DNA of 64,000 nt, taken from Hymenobacter frigidus (GTDB lineage: Bacteria; Bacteroidota; Bacteroidia; Cytophagales; Hymenobacteraceae). Position 1 is the first letter of the stretch. The number at the start of each line of letters is the position of its first letter. Made by a program: the position numbers and the translations under genes. Below are positions 17,498 to 25,988 of this stretch, in pieces. Where the stretch lies: the NCBI RefSeq assembly GCF_014640435.1, contig NZ_BMGY01000020.1:18228-82227 (forward strand). The letters are read 5' to 3'. The notes below the pieces were generated by a model. It was given only the letters and a program-made list of their open reading frames with translations. It did no database searches and had not been told where the DNA came from.

Positions 17498-18019
17498 ATG
17501 ACCCGTTACCTCTTTCTTGCCATCATTTTGCTAACAGTGGCCGCGGCTGGCTTCTACGTCTACCTGGGCGGCAACCGGGAGCCCAAAGTCACCCTGGAAA
17601 CCACAACGGCCCCGCTGTACCTGGCCGGGCAAGCCTTTCATGGCTCCGTGCGGGGCGAAGGATTCGGCAACCTCTTCCGGCAGGCCAAGGACGCCCAGGC
17701 CCGCCTGCGCGGTGACCTCGCCAACCTCTACCTCAACGACCCCGAAACGGCCCACGATACCATCAACGCCTTCATCGGCCTGGCCGTGACCGATACCACC
17801 CAGGCCCTGCCCGTGGGTTTCCGCTACCGCCTGGTGCCGGCCGGACAGCGCGTCATCGCCGCCCGCCTCACCGGCGTGAGCTACCTGCTATCCCCCAACA
17901 AGCTCTACCCCGCCGCCCTGGAAGCCGTAAAAGCCCGCAAGCTCACCCAGAGCGGCGACTTCTACCTAGAACGCTTCGGCAGCGATGAAGCGTCGGAGGT
18001 ACTGGTTGGGGTGAAATAG
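17498..18019 (+). CDS. Membrane-anchored protein, possibly GyrI-like effector-binding domain
   Basis: 173 residues. One N-terminal hydrophobic segment (MTRYLFLAIILLTVAAAGFYVYL) anchors or exports it. The remaining ~150 residues contain two half-repeats (LAGQAFHGSV...NAFIGLAV and YRLVPAGQRVIAARLTG...DFYLERFG) that resemble the GyrI-like/effector-binding fold. This is a weak match by eye. It lies 57 bases after the ABC exporter gene and could be co-transcribed with it. Function unknown. Confidence 0.7.
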   Translation: MTRYLFLAIILLTVAAAGFYVYLGGNREPKVTLETTTAPLYLAGQAFHGSVRGEGFGNLFRQAKDAQARLRGDLANLYLNDPETAHDTINAFIGLAVTDTTQALPVGFRYRLVPAGQRVIAARLTGVSYLLSPNKLYPAALEAVKARKLTQSGDFYLERFGSDEASEVLVGVK

Positions 18020-18063
18020 CTATTTCCAAAATGAGCGGCTTGCTCAGCGAACTGGGCCGATAT

Positions 18064-18101
18064 AAAAAGAGCCCCCGACCAGTTGGCCGGGGGCTCTTTT
18101 T
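18064..18101 (+). terminator. Terminator after the GyrI-like gene
   Basis: AAAAAGAGCCCCCGACC and GGCCGGGGGCTCTTTTT form a strong stem with a short loop. The flanking A and T tracts would let it also serve the convergent minus-strand gene. Confidence 0.85.
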
Positions 18102-18120
18102 ATGACACGCTCAGCGCTGC

Positions 18121-18819
18121 TTAGCGGCCGAAATAATAGGTGCCGCCAAACTGCAGCTGGGTGAGCCCGAAGCTGGCCCCGAAGTCACTGGAGGTGCTCT
18201 CGTAATTTTGGGGAGCCGTGGTACCCGTGCGTTCCGGATACTCGTTGTTGAAGCGGCTGTAGCCCAACGACCCGATTGAGGCCGTAAGGCCCAGCTTGGG
18301 AATGGGGAAGAATACGATGCCCGGCGTGAGGCTGGCGTAATAGCCCGATGCTTTATAATCGACGATGACTGGGTTGTTGTTCCCACTGTAGGTCTGATAC
18401 CGCAGGTTTTGGTAGCCGGCCCCCAGCGTACCCAAAACACCGAACTGCTCGGTCAGCATTTTATAGTACTGCACGTAGGGCCCCACTTGCAGCCGGGTGC
18501 GCGGGTCCAGTTCCTTCGGCACGAAGTTGGACGATGGCGTGTAGGTAGTGTAGCCGTTCCGGCTGGAGCTGTAGCCCAGGCTCAGCCCAATGGCTAGGTT
18601 ATCGGCCACGAAATAGCCCACCGAAGGCGAAAAGCTGAACTGGCTGCCTTTCGTTTCGGCCGAGAAAGGCGTGCCGTTGAAACCCTGGGAACTGCTTTTG
18701 TTGGTGTAGCTGCTGTAGCCGATGCCGCCGCCCAACGAAATGGTGCCAGCGGCAATACTTTGGGCCCGCGCTTCGGCAGCGCCAAAGGCCAGCACAGCCA
18801 AGAGGAAAAATTGCTTCAT
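18121..18819 (-). CDS. Outer membrane beta-barrel protein (small porin-like)
   Basis: 232 residues: signal peptide MKQFFLLAVLAFGAAEARA followed by alternating amphipathic strands. Examples are ISLGGGIGYSSYTNK, FSFSPSVGYFVADNLAIGLSLGYSS and LGTLGAGYQNLRY. The C-terminal strand LQFGGTYYFGR ends in the pattern recognised by the BAM machinery. It belongs to the broad OmpW/PorT-like small-barrel group common in Bacteroidota. No specific ligand can be inferred. Convergent with the preceding gene across a shared terminator. Confidence 0.85.
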   Translation of the reverse strand: MKQFFLLAVLAFGAAEARAQSIAAGTISLGGGIGYSSYTNKSSSQGFNGTPFSAETKGSQFSFSPSVGYFVADNLAIGLSLGYSSSRNGYTTYTPSSNFVPKELDPRTRLQVGPYVQYYKMLTEQFGVLGTLGAGYQNLRYQTYSGNNNPVIVDYKASGYYASLTPGIVFFPIPKLGLTASIGSLGYSRFNNEYPERTGTTAPQNYESTSSDFGASFGLTQLQFGGTYYFGR

Positions 18820-18917
18820 TCGGAAAAAGGTAAAAATGGATAGGTGGAAAATGGCAAAGGTGCCAACAACGGCCCCCTAACGCCGGGCGAACCCCGGCAG
18901 TATAGAGCCGCTAAAAC

Positions 18918-18954
18918 AAAAAAAGCCTTCCCAATACATGAGGAAGGCCTTTTC
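18918..18954 (-). terminator. Terminator of tRNA-Pro (CGG)
   Basis: AAAAAAAGCCTTCC and GGAAGGCCTTTT pair around a 10-nt loop. On the minus strand the T run follows the stem just after the tRNA 3' end. Confidence 0.8.
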
Positions 18955-18964
18955 TGCTTTGGAG

Positions 18965-19038
18965 TCGGGGTGGCAGGATTCGAACCTACGGCCTCGTCGT
19001 CCCGAACGACGCGCGCTACCGGGCTGCGCTACACCCCG
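18965..19038 (-). tRNA. tRNA-Pro (CGG)
   Basis: The 74-nt minus-strand gene starts CGGGGTGTAGCGCAGCC and ends CACCCCG plus A. The T arm contains GGTTCGAATCC. Anticodon stem CGTCG/CGACG encloses TTCGGGA, giving anticodon CGG. No CCA is encoded. Confidence 0.97.
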
Positions 19039-19088
19039 AAAGCAGGCCGATGGGGCGGCCTGTTTTCAATTTCCAATAGTCACGGCCG

Positions 19089-19123
19089 AAAAAAGCCTCC
19101 GAACCCGAAAGTTCGAAGGCTTT
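19089..19123 (-). terminator. Terminator of tRNA-Pro (GGG)
   Basis: On the minus strand AGCCTTCGAAC and GTTCGGAGGCT pair (one G-U) and are followed by TTTTT. It lies between the two tRNA-Pro genes, so they are separate transcription units or the upstream one is attenuated here. Confidence 0.75.
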
Positions 19124-19144
19124 AAGAGAGCAACTGCTCTTCAG

Positions 19145-19218
19145 TCGGAGTGGCAGGATTCGAACCTACGACCTCCAGCACCCCATGCTGGCGCGATACC
19201 AGGCTACGCTACACCCCG
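19145..19218 (-). tRNA. tRNA-Pro (GGG)
   Basis: The 74-nt minus-strand gene starts CGGGGTGTAGCGTAGCC and ends CACTCCG plus A. The T arm contains GGTTCGAATCC. Stem CCAGC/GCTGG encloses ATGGGGT, giving anticodon GGG. The acceptor and T arms are nearly identical to the neighbouring tRNA-Pro (CGG), which suggests tandem duplication with anticodon divergence. Confidence 0.97.
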
Positions 19219-19407
19219 TTGGTATTGGAGCGACAAAGGTAAGCCAATTTCCGGATTTGGTGCAAGCCAGAGGCAAATAAAGTTTTTCGCAATGGCTTTT
19301 CTGGTGCGTTGGGAGCAGCCACTGCCGCTGACTGCCGTTACAACCGGCACCAGATTTGCTTAGCTTTACGGTAGCAATTTTACTTCCGTCCCATTCGTAT
19401 TACCGTT

Positions 19408-19884
19408 ATGAAAAAGCTACTATTACTTGCCGTTGCCAGCGGCTTATTATCGGCAGCTGCTCACGCCCAGACGCCTGCCGCTGCTACACCTGCTGCGGCC
19501 GTGGCGGCCCCGGTCAAAGAAGAAGCCATTTTGCCCAGTGGTGTGGTGGCCGCGCCCGCGCCGGTGGCTGCCACTGCTCCCGCAACGGCAGCTACTACTC
19601 TCATTGCCTCGGCCCCCGAAACGCCCGCGGCCAACCCCAACGCCATCAAAGTGCGGGCCGAGTCGAACAACGCCACCGGCCGCCTCACCGTGAAAACCGA
19701 CAACCCCGGCCCCACCCGCGTGGAACTCACCGACGTGGGTGGCCGCCCCGTGCTCACCTACACCATGATGAACGGCCAGACGCCCGCCGTGCTCAATGTG
19801 AGCCGGCTGCCGGCCGGGGCGTACATCGTGCGCTGCACCGCCTACGAAAAAACCGGCATGCGCCGGGTGATGATAGGACAATAA
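19408..19884 (+). CDS. Small secreted protein with T9SS-like C-terminal domain
   Basis: 158 residues: signal peptide MKKLLLLAVASGLLSAAAHA, then ~65 residues of Ala/Pro/Thr low complexity, then a beta-sandwich of ~75 residues. Blocks RLTVKTDNPGPTRVELTDVGGRPV and LPAGAYIVRCTAYEKTGMRRVMI match the second half of a type A T9SS sorting domain. There is no room for a functional cargo domain. It may be a surface-exposed linker protein or a decayed cargo gene. A TAGCTTTA box at 19361 is one base off the -7 consensus. Confidence 0.75.
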   Translation: MKKLLLLAVASGLLSAAAHAQTPAAATPAAAVAAPVKEEAILPSGVVAAPAPVAATAPATAATTLIASAPETPAANPNAIKVRAESNNATGRLTVKTDNPGPTRVELTDVGGRPVLTYTMMNGQTPAVLNVSRLPAGAYIVRCTAYEKTGMRRVMIGQ

Positions 19885-19907
19885 GTTTCGACTGCTACTT
19901 ACGGGGG

Positions 19908-19956
19908 CAATCTGTTGCTGGCGGCGCAATACAAACGCATAGCCAGCAACAGATTG
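19908..19956. promoter_or_regulatory. 15-bp perfect inverted repeat after the small T9SS-like gene
   Basis: CAATCTGTTGCTGGC (19908-19922) and GCCAGCAACAGATTG (19942-19956) pair perfectly with a 19-base loop, starting 24 bases after the stop. No T run follows. It could act as an mRNA 3' structure or a weak terminator. Confidence 0.6.
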
Positions 19957-20062
19957 TGAGTGAAAATATATAATTATTTGATTTATTATATTCTATAATC
20001 AAAGTCATAGATTTGCGCACACATGGCACCCAATAAGTGCCATTTTGCATGTTTTCGTAACA

Positions 20063-20103
20063 TTACCAAATTATTATGCAAGCCGCGCATAATAATTTGG
20101 TAA
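20063..20103. promoter_or_regulatory. 17-bp perfect inverted repeat upstream of the Oar receptor gene
   Basis: TTACCAAATTATTATGC (20063-20079) and GCATAATAATTTGGTAA (20087-20103) pair perfectly around AAGCCGC. It ends 2 bases before a TAnnTTTG box and covers the expected -33 region, where no TTG is found. The position fits an operator or an activator site for the receptor gene. Confidence 0.65.
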
Positions 20104-20105
20104 CC

Positions 20106-20113
20106 TAGCTTTG
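20106..20113 (+). promoter_or_regulatory. Candidate -7 box of the Oar receptor gene
   Basis: TAGCTTTG matches TAnnTTTG exactly and lies 46 bases before the ATG at 20160, right behind the long inverted repeat. Confidence 0.55.
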
Positions 20114-20159
20114 CAGTGAAATTCCGAGGAAATGCTTCGGATAAACAAAAAGCTATTTT

Positions 20160-23100
20160 ATGAAAAACAGGATTTTACTGTTGATACTGCTCGGCTTTGT
20201 GCTTTTCACGAGTAGTCACAGTTTGCGGGCTCAAGGCGTAACCACCTCCGCCATGAAAGGCCTGGTGCTGGACGCCAAAGGCGAGCCCCTGCCGGGGGCC
20301 ACGGTACTGGCCACTCACTTGCCTTCGGGCACCCAATACGGCGCGGCAACCCGCGAAAACGGGCAGTACGACCTGCTGAACATGCGCATCGGAGGACCTT
20401 ACGAAATCAAGGTTTCGTTTGTGGGCGCACAGACTTACACGGCCACGGGCATTCAGCTGGTGCTGGGCAAAACCTACGAAAGTCGCGTCACGCTCACCGA
20501 CAACGCGCAGGCGCTGGACGAAGTGGTAGTGCGGGGCAACCGCGACAGCCAGATTAACAAGGACCGCACGGGCGCCGCCACCAACATCAGCTCGACGGCC
20601 ATCCGGACGCTGCCTACGGTGAGCCGCTCGCAGGAGGACTTCACGCGCCTCACGCCCCAGAGCAGCGGGCTGAGCTTCGGCGGCCGCAACACGCTGTACA
20701 ACAACTTCTCGCTCGACGGCTCCATCTTCAACAACTCGTTTGGCCTGGATTCGCCCACACCCGGCGGCCAGACGAACTCGCAGCCGGTTTCGATTGACGC
20801 CATCGAGCAGATTCAGGTGAGCCTGGCTCCTTATGATGTGCGCCAGGGTGGCTTTACGGGTGCCGGCATCAACGCCGTGACTAAGAGCGGCACCAACGAA
20901 ATCAAGGGCACGGTCTACACCTACTTCCGCAACGAGAACCTGATTGGCAAGAAGGTGGAGGGCGCAACCATCACCAACCCCAGCCTACAGTTCAACCAGA
21001 CGGGCTTTGCCCTGGGCGGGCCGCTGGTGAAAAACAAGCTGTTCTTCTTCACCAATGCCGAGCTGACCCGGCAGACCGACCCCGGCCAGACGTTCCGGGG
21101 TGCTACCAGCCCCAGCGAGGCGCTGGCCGCCCAGGGCGGCCAGCTCAACGGCGTGAGCCGGGTGCAGCAGGCTGACCTGCAAGCCATCCGCGACCGTCTG
21201 ACGTCGGTGTACGGCTACGACCCCGGTGCTTACCAGGGCTTCAACTACCGCACGTACTCGGACAAGTTTCTGGTGAAATTCGACTGGAACATCAACCCGC
21301 AAAATACCTTCTCCATTCGCTACAACTACCTGAAGAGCTACCGCGAGCAGGGGCCGCACCCGATTGCCATCGCGCCCTCGTCGCGGATACCTGGCGTGAA
21401 TACGCTACAGTTTGCCAACTCAGGCTACACCATCAACAACAACCTGAACTCGGTGGTGGCCGAGCTGAACAGCACCTTCGGCAATGGCAAGTTTAGCAAC
21501 AAGGCGCAGGGTAGCTTTTCGGCCTTCCGCGACTTCCGCGAGCTGCCGTCAGGCAAGTTCTTCCCGCAAATTGACATTACGCAGGGCGGCACGACTTACA
21601 CCACTGTGGGCACGGAGCAGTTTTCGGCTAATAACATCCTGAACCAGAACATTTTTCAGTTCACGGATAACCTGAGCTACTTCGCAGGGGCGCACATCAT
21701 CACGGGTGGCGTCAACTACGAGCGATTCAACTTCGTGAACGGTTTCAACCTGCAGCGCTACGGCTACAACCGTTTGGAGCTGAACGACTTTTTCGCCAAC
21801 ACCCGTCCTGGCACCGCCGCCAACCCCAACCCCAATTTTCTGGACCTGAATGCGCGGGCGACGGCCGGCGGTTTTGCCCCTATCAAACAGGTTGACGTGG
21901 TGGTATCGCAGCTCGGCCTTTATGTTCAGGACGAATATCAAGTGAACCCGGCCCTGAAACTAACGTTGGGTGTGCGCGCCGATATTCCGATTTACAGCAC
22001 GAGCGTGGCCGCCAATCCGCAGATTTCGGCCGCCACCTTCAATGATTCCAATGGCAGCCCGGTTAAGGTAGACGTGTCGGAATTTCCGAAATCATCGCCG
22101 CTGTTCTCGCCCCGCCTGGGCTTCAACTATAGCTCGCAGGGTGACGGAGCCAAGACGCAGGTGCGCGGCGGCACGGGCATTTTCACCGGCCGCATCCCAT
22201 TTGTGTGGATTTCAAATCAGGCTTCAAACGCCCAGTTTGGCGATTTTTACACCTTTCAAATCAACTCGACCGGCCGCGACTTCAGGTTTCCGCAGGTGTG
22301 GCGCACCAACCTGGCCATCGACCACGAGCTGCCCGGCGGCGTTGTGGGTACGCTGGAAGGCATATTCTCGAAGGACCGAAACGCAGTGGTGCACCGCAAC
22401 TACAACCTCGTAACGCCCACTCAGAGACTGACCGGCCTGAATGGCGGCGACACGCGGCTCATCTACCCGGCCTCGGGACCCCGCCTCAATTCATTCACCG
22501 GCCCCAACGGCCAGCCCACTTTCCTCGACGCGGGCGTCATTGCCCTGGAAAACACTAACCAAGGCTACCAATACTCGATTACGGGCCAGTTGAAGAAGGA
22601 CTTCGCCAGCGGCTTCTACGCCACCGGCGCTTACACCTACGCCCAGGCCAAGGATATTACCTCGAACCCCGGTGAGATTGCCGGCGATGCCTTCCAGCGC
22701 TTGCCGGTGAACGGCAACACCAACCAGCCCCGGCTGGCCTACAGCGACTTTGGCTTGCAGCACCGCTTCATTGCCGCCGCCGGCCGCCGCTTTGATTATG
22801 GCGAAAAATGGGCCACCACGGTGAGTTTCTTCTTTGAAGCCGCTCAAGGCAACCGTTTCAGCTACACCTACGCCGGCGACCTGAACCGCGACAACATTGG
22901 CGGCAACGACCTGATTTTCGTGCCCGCCAACCGCAGCCAAATCAACCTGGTACCCTACACCAACGCGGCCGGCCAGGTGGTGTCGGCTGATGAGCAGTAC
23001 CGTCAGCTCGATTCCTACATCAGCCAAGACAAGTACCTGAGCACCCGCCGCGGCGACTACGCCGAGCGCAATGGCTCGCTCAGCCCCTGGTACACCCAGC

Positions 23101-23384
23101 TCGATGCCAAAATCCTGCAGGACTTCACGCTCACGACCAGCAGCGGCAAGAAAAACACCCTGCAGCTGAGCCTCGACATCCTCAACCTGGGCAACCTGCT
23201 GAGCGCCAGCTGGGGCAACCGCCAGCTGGTGGGCAACAACCGCCTCATTGAGGCGGGCTACTCCAGTGCCACGTCGAACGCCCCCGCTTACACGTTCCGT
23301 GGTGGCAACCAGACCTTCTTCACCGACACCAGCCTGAACAGCCGCTGGCGGGCGCAGGTGGGCGTGCGCTACCTCTTCAACTAA
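20160..23384 (+). CDS. Oar-like TonB-dependent outer membrane receptor
   Basis: 1074 residues. Signal peptide to about residue 25 (ending SLRAQG); carboxypeptidase-regulatory-like domain ~30-115 (MKGLVLDAKGEPLPGATVLA, ENGQYDLLNMRIGGPYEI); plug domain ~120-250 with EVVVRGNRDSQINKDRTG and NNFSLDGSIFNNSFG; then a ~800-residue barrel ending VGVRYLFN. The block QVSLAPYDVRQGGFTGAGINAV is typical of the Oar group, named after a Myxococcus protein needed for export of signals and, in Bacteroidota, common among large receptors. No SusD partner follows, so it is not a classical SusCD unit. The substrate is unknown. Confidence 0.93.
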   Translation: MKNRILLLILLGFVLFTSSHSLRAQGVTTSAMKGLVLDAKGEPLPGATVLATHLPSGTQYGAATRENGQYDLLNMRIGGPYEIKVSFVGAQTYTATGIQLVLGKTYESRVTLTDNAQALDEVVVRGNRDSQINKDRTGAATNISSTAIRTLPTVSRSQEDFTRLTPQSSGLSFGGRNTLYNNFSLDGSIFNNSFGLDSPTPGGQTNSQPVSIDAIEQIQVSLAPYDVRQGGFTGAGINAVTKSGTNEIKGTVYTYFRNENLIGKKVEGATITNPSLQFNQTGFALGGPLVKNKLFFFTNAELTRQTDPGQTFRGATSPSEALAAQGGQLNGVSRVQQADLQAIRDRLTSVYGYDPGAYQGFNYRTYSDKFLVKFDWNINPQNTFSIRYNYLKSYREQGPHPIAIAPSSRIPGVNTLQFANSGYTINNNLNSVVAELNSTFGNGKFSNKAQGSFSAFRDFRELPSGKFFPQIDITQGGTTYTTVGTEQFSANNILNQNIFQFTDNLSYFAGAHIITGGVNYERFNFVNGFNLQRYGYNRLELNDFFANTRPGTAANPNPNFLDLNARATAGGFAPIKQVDVVVSQLGLYVQDEYQVNPALKLTLGVRADIPIYSTSVAANPQISAATFNDSNGSPVKVDVSEFPKSSPLFSPRLGFNYSSQGDGAKTQVRGGTGIFTGRIPFVWISNQASNAQFGDFYTFQINSTGRDFRFPQVWRTNLAIDHELPGGVVGTLEGIFSKDRNAVVHRNYNLVTPTQRLTGLNGGDTRLIYPASGPRLNSFTGPNGQPTFLDAGVIALENTNQGYQYSITGQLKKDFASGFYATGAYTYAQAKDITSNPGEIAGDAFQRLPVNGNTNQPRLAYSDFGLQHRFIAAAGRRFDYGEKWATTVSFFFEAAQGNRFSYTYAGDLNRDNIGGNDLIFVPANRSQINLVPYTNAAGQVVSADEQYRQLDSYISQDKYLSTRRGDYAERNGSLSPWYTQLDAKILQDFTLTTSSGKKNTLQLSLDILNLGNLLSASWGNRQLVGNNRLIEAGYSSATSNAPAYTFRGGNQTFFTDTSLNSRWRAQVGVRYLFN

Positions 23385-23412
23385 GTAAAGCACCTCCTCG
23401 GAGCAGCTTTGC

Positions 23413-23447
23413 AAAAAAGGCCCGGCAATGATTGCCGGGCCTTTTTT
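23413..23447. terminator. Bidirectional terminator after the Oar receptor
   Basis: AAAAAAGGCCCGGCAA and TTGCCGGGCCTTTTTT pair perfectly around TGA, between convergent genes. Confidence 0.9.
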
Positions 23448-23482
23448 ATGCTCTTATTCAACCAGTTGGCTTTGATTTGTAA

Positions 23483-23875
23483 CTACCCCAGCGGCTCCAG
23501 CAGGTCCCACTTGTTGCCGTACAGGTCCTCAAATACCGCCACGTGGCCATACGCTTCGCGGCGGGGTGTTTCCAGAAAGCGCAGGCCGCGCGCCTGTAGC
23601 ACGGGGTAGTCGCGCCAGAAGTCGTCGGTGTGGAGGAACAGCCAGACGCGGCCGGCCCCCTGCCGGCCCACGCTGCGTATTTCCTCCTCGGTTGTGGCTT
23701 CGGCCAGCAGCAGGCCGCAACCCGCAGGGCCGGGCGGCGCTACCACTACCCAGCGCTTGCCCTCGCCCAAATCCAGGTCGGACGTGAGGGAAAAGCCCAG
23801 GACATTAGTGTAAAATGCAATGGCTTCGTCGTAATCACGAACGAGCAGGGTGACGTGCGCCAGGCGTTGGTTCAT
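23483..23875 (-). CDS. VOC (glyoxalase/bleomycin-resistance) family protein
   Basis: 130 residues from MNQRLAHVTLLVRDYDEA at 23875; a second Met two codons upstream is also possible. It holds one vicinal-oxygen-chelate module: HVTLLVRDYDEAIAFYTNVLGF at the start, VWLFLHTDDF in the middle and VAVFEDLYGNKWDLLEP at the end. Candidate metal ligands are the first His and the last Glu of the module. The family includes glyoxalases, dioxygenases and antibiotic-binding proteins; the exact reaction is not readable. It is followed on the same strand by nothing and is convergent with the receptor gene. Confidence 0.88.
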   Translation of the reverse strand: MNQRLAHVTLLVRDYDEAIAFYTNVLGFSLTSDLDLGEGKRWVVVAPPGPAGCGLLLAEATTEEEIRSVGRQGAGRVWLFLHTDDFWRDYPVLQARGLRFLETPRREAYGHVAVFEDLYGNKWDLLEPLG

Positions 23876-23961
23876 AAACAAGTGACGCAGACTTTTAGGC
23901 CGCGGGGGAGATGCTTGGATTCGCGGCCTGAAAGTTTCTCCGGGTACGTCCGCGCTACTGC

Positions 23962-25746
23962 CTACGCTTCTTCGGTTTGCAGCTGCCGGTCGTAGAGGGC
24001 ACGGTACAGGCCGGCGGTTTCGGCCATCAGGGCCTCGTGGGTGCCGTGCTGCACAATCACGCCGTCGTCGAGCACCAGGATTTCATCGGCCAGCTTTACC
24101 GAGCTCACGCGATGCGAGATAATGAGGCTGGTGCGCTGGGCCATGATGCGCTGCAAGCTGCCAAGGATGGCGTTCTCCGTCTTGGTGTCCACGGCCGAAA
24201 GGGAGTCGTCCAAAATCAGGATTTTGGGCTCTTTCACCAAGGCGCGGGCCATACTCACGCGCTGCTTCTGGCCGCCCGAGAGCGTGATGCCGCGCTCGCC
24301 CACTTTGGTGTCGAAGCCTTCGGGGAAGGCGAGGATGTTCTCGTACACGTCGGCATCTTTGGCGGCTTGCAGCATCCGGGCCTCGTCGGGCTGGTCGAGG
24401 CCGAAGTTGATGTTGTTGCGAATGCTGTCGGAGAACAGGAATACGTCCTGCGGCACGTAGCCGATTTGGCCGCGCAGGGCCCGCAAAGAATAATCACGCA
24501 CGTCGGTGCCATCCACCTTAATATCGCCGGCCGTTACGTCGTACAAGCGGCAGAGCAGGGCCGCCACGGTGCTTTTGCCCGAGCCGGTATTGCCGATGAC
24601 GGCCAGCGTCTGGCCGTGGCGCACGCGGAAGCTCACGTTTTTCAGGGCCTGAATACCGGTATCGGGGTAGGTGAAGGACACGTTATCGAACACGATGTCG
24701 CCCACCAGCTCACGCTGTACGTTCTGGCGCGAAACGATGTCGGTTTTCTGGTCTAGAAATTCGTTGATGCGAACCTGCGAAGCCTCGGCCCGCTGCACCA
24801 GTGAGGAGGTCCAGCCCAGGGCCGTGACCGGCCAGGTGAGCAGGTTCACATAGATTAGAAACTCGGCAATGGTGCCCGTGGTGATGGTGCCGCGAATAAC
24901 TTCCTGGCCCCCCACCCACACGGTGATGAGCGTGCTCAGGCCCACGAGAAACAGGATGAGCGGAAAGAACAGCGAGTTGACAAAGTTCAAACTCAGCGAC
25001 TTCTCCTTGTACTCGTTGCTGGCCGCCGCGAACTGGGCGTGCGAATCATGCTCACGCACGAAAGATTTCAGCACCCGAATTCCGGAAAAGGCCTCCTGCA
25101 CAAAGGTCGTCATGCCCGACAGCGCCCGCTGGATTTCGTCGGACTTGCGCTCAATCAAGTTATTGACGTAAAAGATGCTGACCGACAGCACCGGCAGCGG
25201 CAGCAGCGTGTAGAGCGTCAGCTTCACGTTCACCATGAGCATGAGCGGCACAATGAGCAGAAAGAGCAGCACCAGCTGCAGGAAATACATGATGGCCGGG
25301 CCGAGGTACATCCGCACGCGGCTCACGTCTTCGGAGATGCGCGACATCAAATCGCCGGTGCTGTGGCGGCGGTAGAAGCTGAGCGGTAGTGACTGGTAGT
25401 GCTGGTAAATCTGGTTCTTCTGGTCGTTTTCGATGTGGCGCGACATCACGATGAGCGTCTGGCGCATGAAGAACAGGAAAATGCCCCGCAGCAAGGCCAG
25501 CACAATGATGAGCATGCCATAGAACAGCACGTTGCGCCCGAACAATTGGTACACGCCGCTCTGCGCCTGCGTGCCCGCGTAGAGGTGGTAGAGGTCGATG
25601 CCCTCGTTCACCAAATCGAAGGCGTAGCGCACCAGCTGGGCCGGAAAAATGGCCAGCAAAGTACTCAGCGCCACAAACAGCACCCCGGCGAGGAAATGCC
25701 ATTTATAGCGGAAAATGAATGGGTTAACGGCGTTGAGAGCGCGCAC
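23962..25746 (-). CDS. ABC exporter, fused permease and ATPase (MsbA-like)
   Basis: 594 residues if started at the GTG at 25746 (VRALNAVNPFIFRYKWHF); no ATG is close, and the longer frame to 25881 would read through a palindromic repeat. The membrane domain covers ~15-320, then the ATPase: Walker A GNTGSGKS at ~385, signature LSGGQKQR at ~489, Walker B ILILDDS and H-loop ISHRVSS. Note Asp-Asp in place of the catalytic Asp-Glu after Walker B, a pattern seen in heterodimeric exporters with one degenerate site. The other ABC exporter in the window (15665) retains DEA, but nothing shows that they pair. Substrate unknown. Confidence 0.88.
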   Translation of the reverse strand: MRALNAVNPFIFRYKWHFLAGVLFVALSTLLAIFPAQLVRYAFDLVNEGIDLYHLYAGTQAQSGVYQLFGRNVLFYGMLIIVLALLRGIFLFFMRQTLIVMSRHIENDQKNQIYQHYQSLPLSFYRRHSTGDLMSRISEDVSRVRMYLGPAIMYFLQLVLLFLLIVPLMLMVNVKLTLYTLLPLPVLSVSIFYVNNLIERKSDEIQRALSGMTTFVQEAFSGIRVLKSFVREHDSHAQFAAASNEYKEKSLSLNFVNSLFFPLILFLVGLSTLITVWVGGQEVIRGTITTGTIAEFLIYVNLLTWPVTALGWTSSLVQRAEASQVRINEFLDQKTDIVSRQNVQRELVGDIVFDNVSFTYPDTGIQALKNVSFRVRHGQTLAVIGNTGSGKSTVAALLCRLYDVTAGDIKVDGTDVRDYSLRALRGQIGYVPQDVFLFSDSIRNNINFGLDQPDEARMLQAAKDADVYENILAFPEGFDTKVGERGITLSGGQKQRVSMARALVKEPKILILDDSLSAVDTKTENAILGSLQRIMAQRTSLIISHRVSSVKLADEILVLDDGVIVQHGTHEALMAETAGLYRALYDRQLQTEEA

Positions 25747-25807
25747 AGGCAAGGTAAAAAAAGGCCGGTTTGGGAAAATAGCGGTACTTTTGCGGCCGAT
25801 TAGCCTG

Positions 25808-25908
25808 CCATCCTGGGTGGCGCGAAGGACCTTGCCGCTGCTGAACTGCTTGCAGTAATGTAAACAGCACCAACGTGGCAAGGTCCCTCGCGACGCTCAG
25901 GATGACGG
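25808..25908. repeat. Palindromic repeat of a second family (CATCCTG type)
   Basis: CCATCCTGGGTGGCGCGAAG continuing GACCTTGCC faces GGCAAGGTC followed by CCTCGCGACGCTCAGGATGA. The arms are imperfect but clearly inverted. It lies between the divergent exporter and leucine dehydrogenase genes. The sequence is unrelated to the GTCATGC family apart from the TGACG-type outer edge. Confidence 0.8.
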
Positions 25909-25944
25909 GCTAATTTGAAGACCCAACAAAGTTACGCCGCACTC

Positions 25945-25988
25945 TTCCCAACCATTCCCAAATTCCCACCAAGCTCAATCCATTCCCA
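25945..25988 (+). repeat. Single arm of 7-nt units before leucine dehydrogenase
   Basis: TTCCCAA CCATTCC CAAATTC CCACCAA and CCATTCC can be read as degenerate heptamers directly before the ATG at 25989. The opposite arm is absent. Confidence 0.4.

Noticed and set aside
18965..19218. Possible integration site at the tandem tRNA-Pro genes
   Set aside because: No integrase, no att-like direct repeats of the tRNA 3' ends and no mobile genes on either side.
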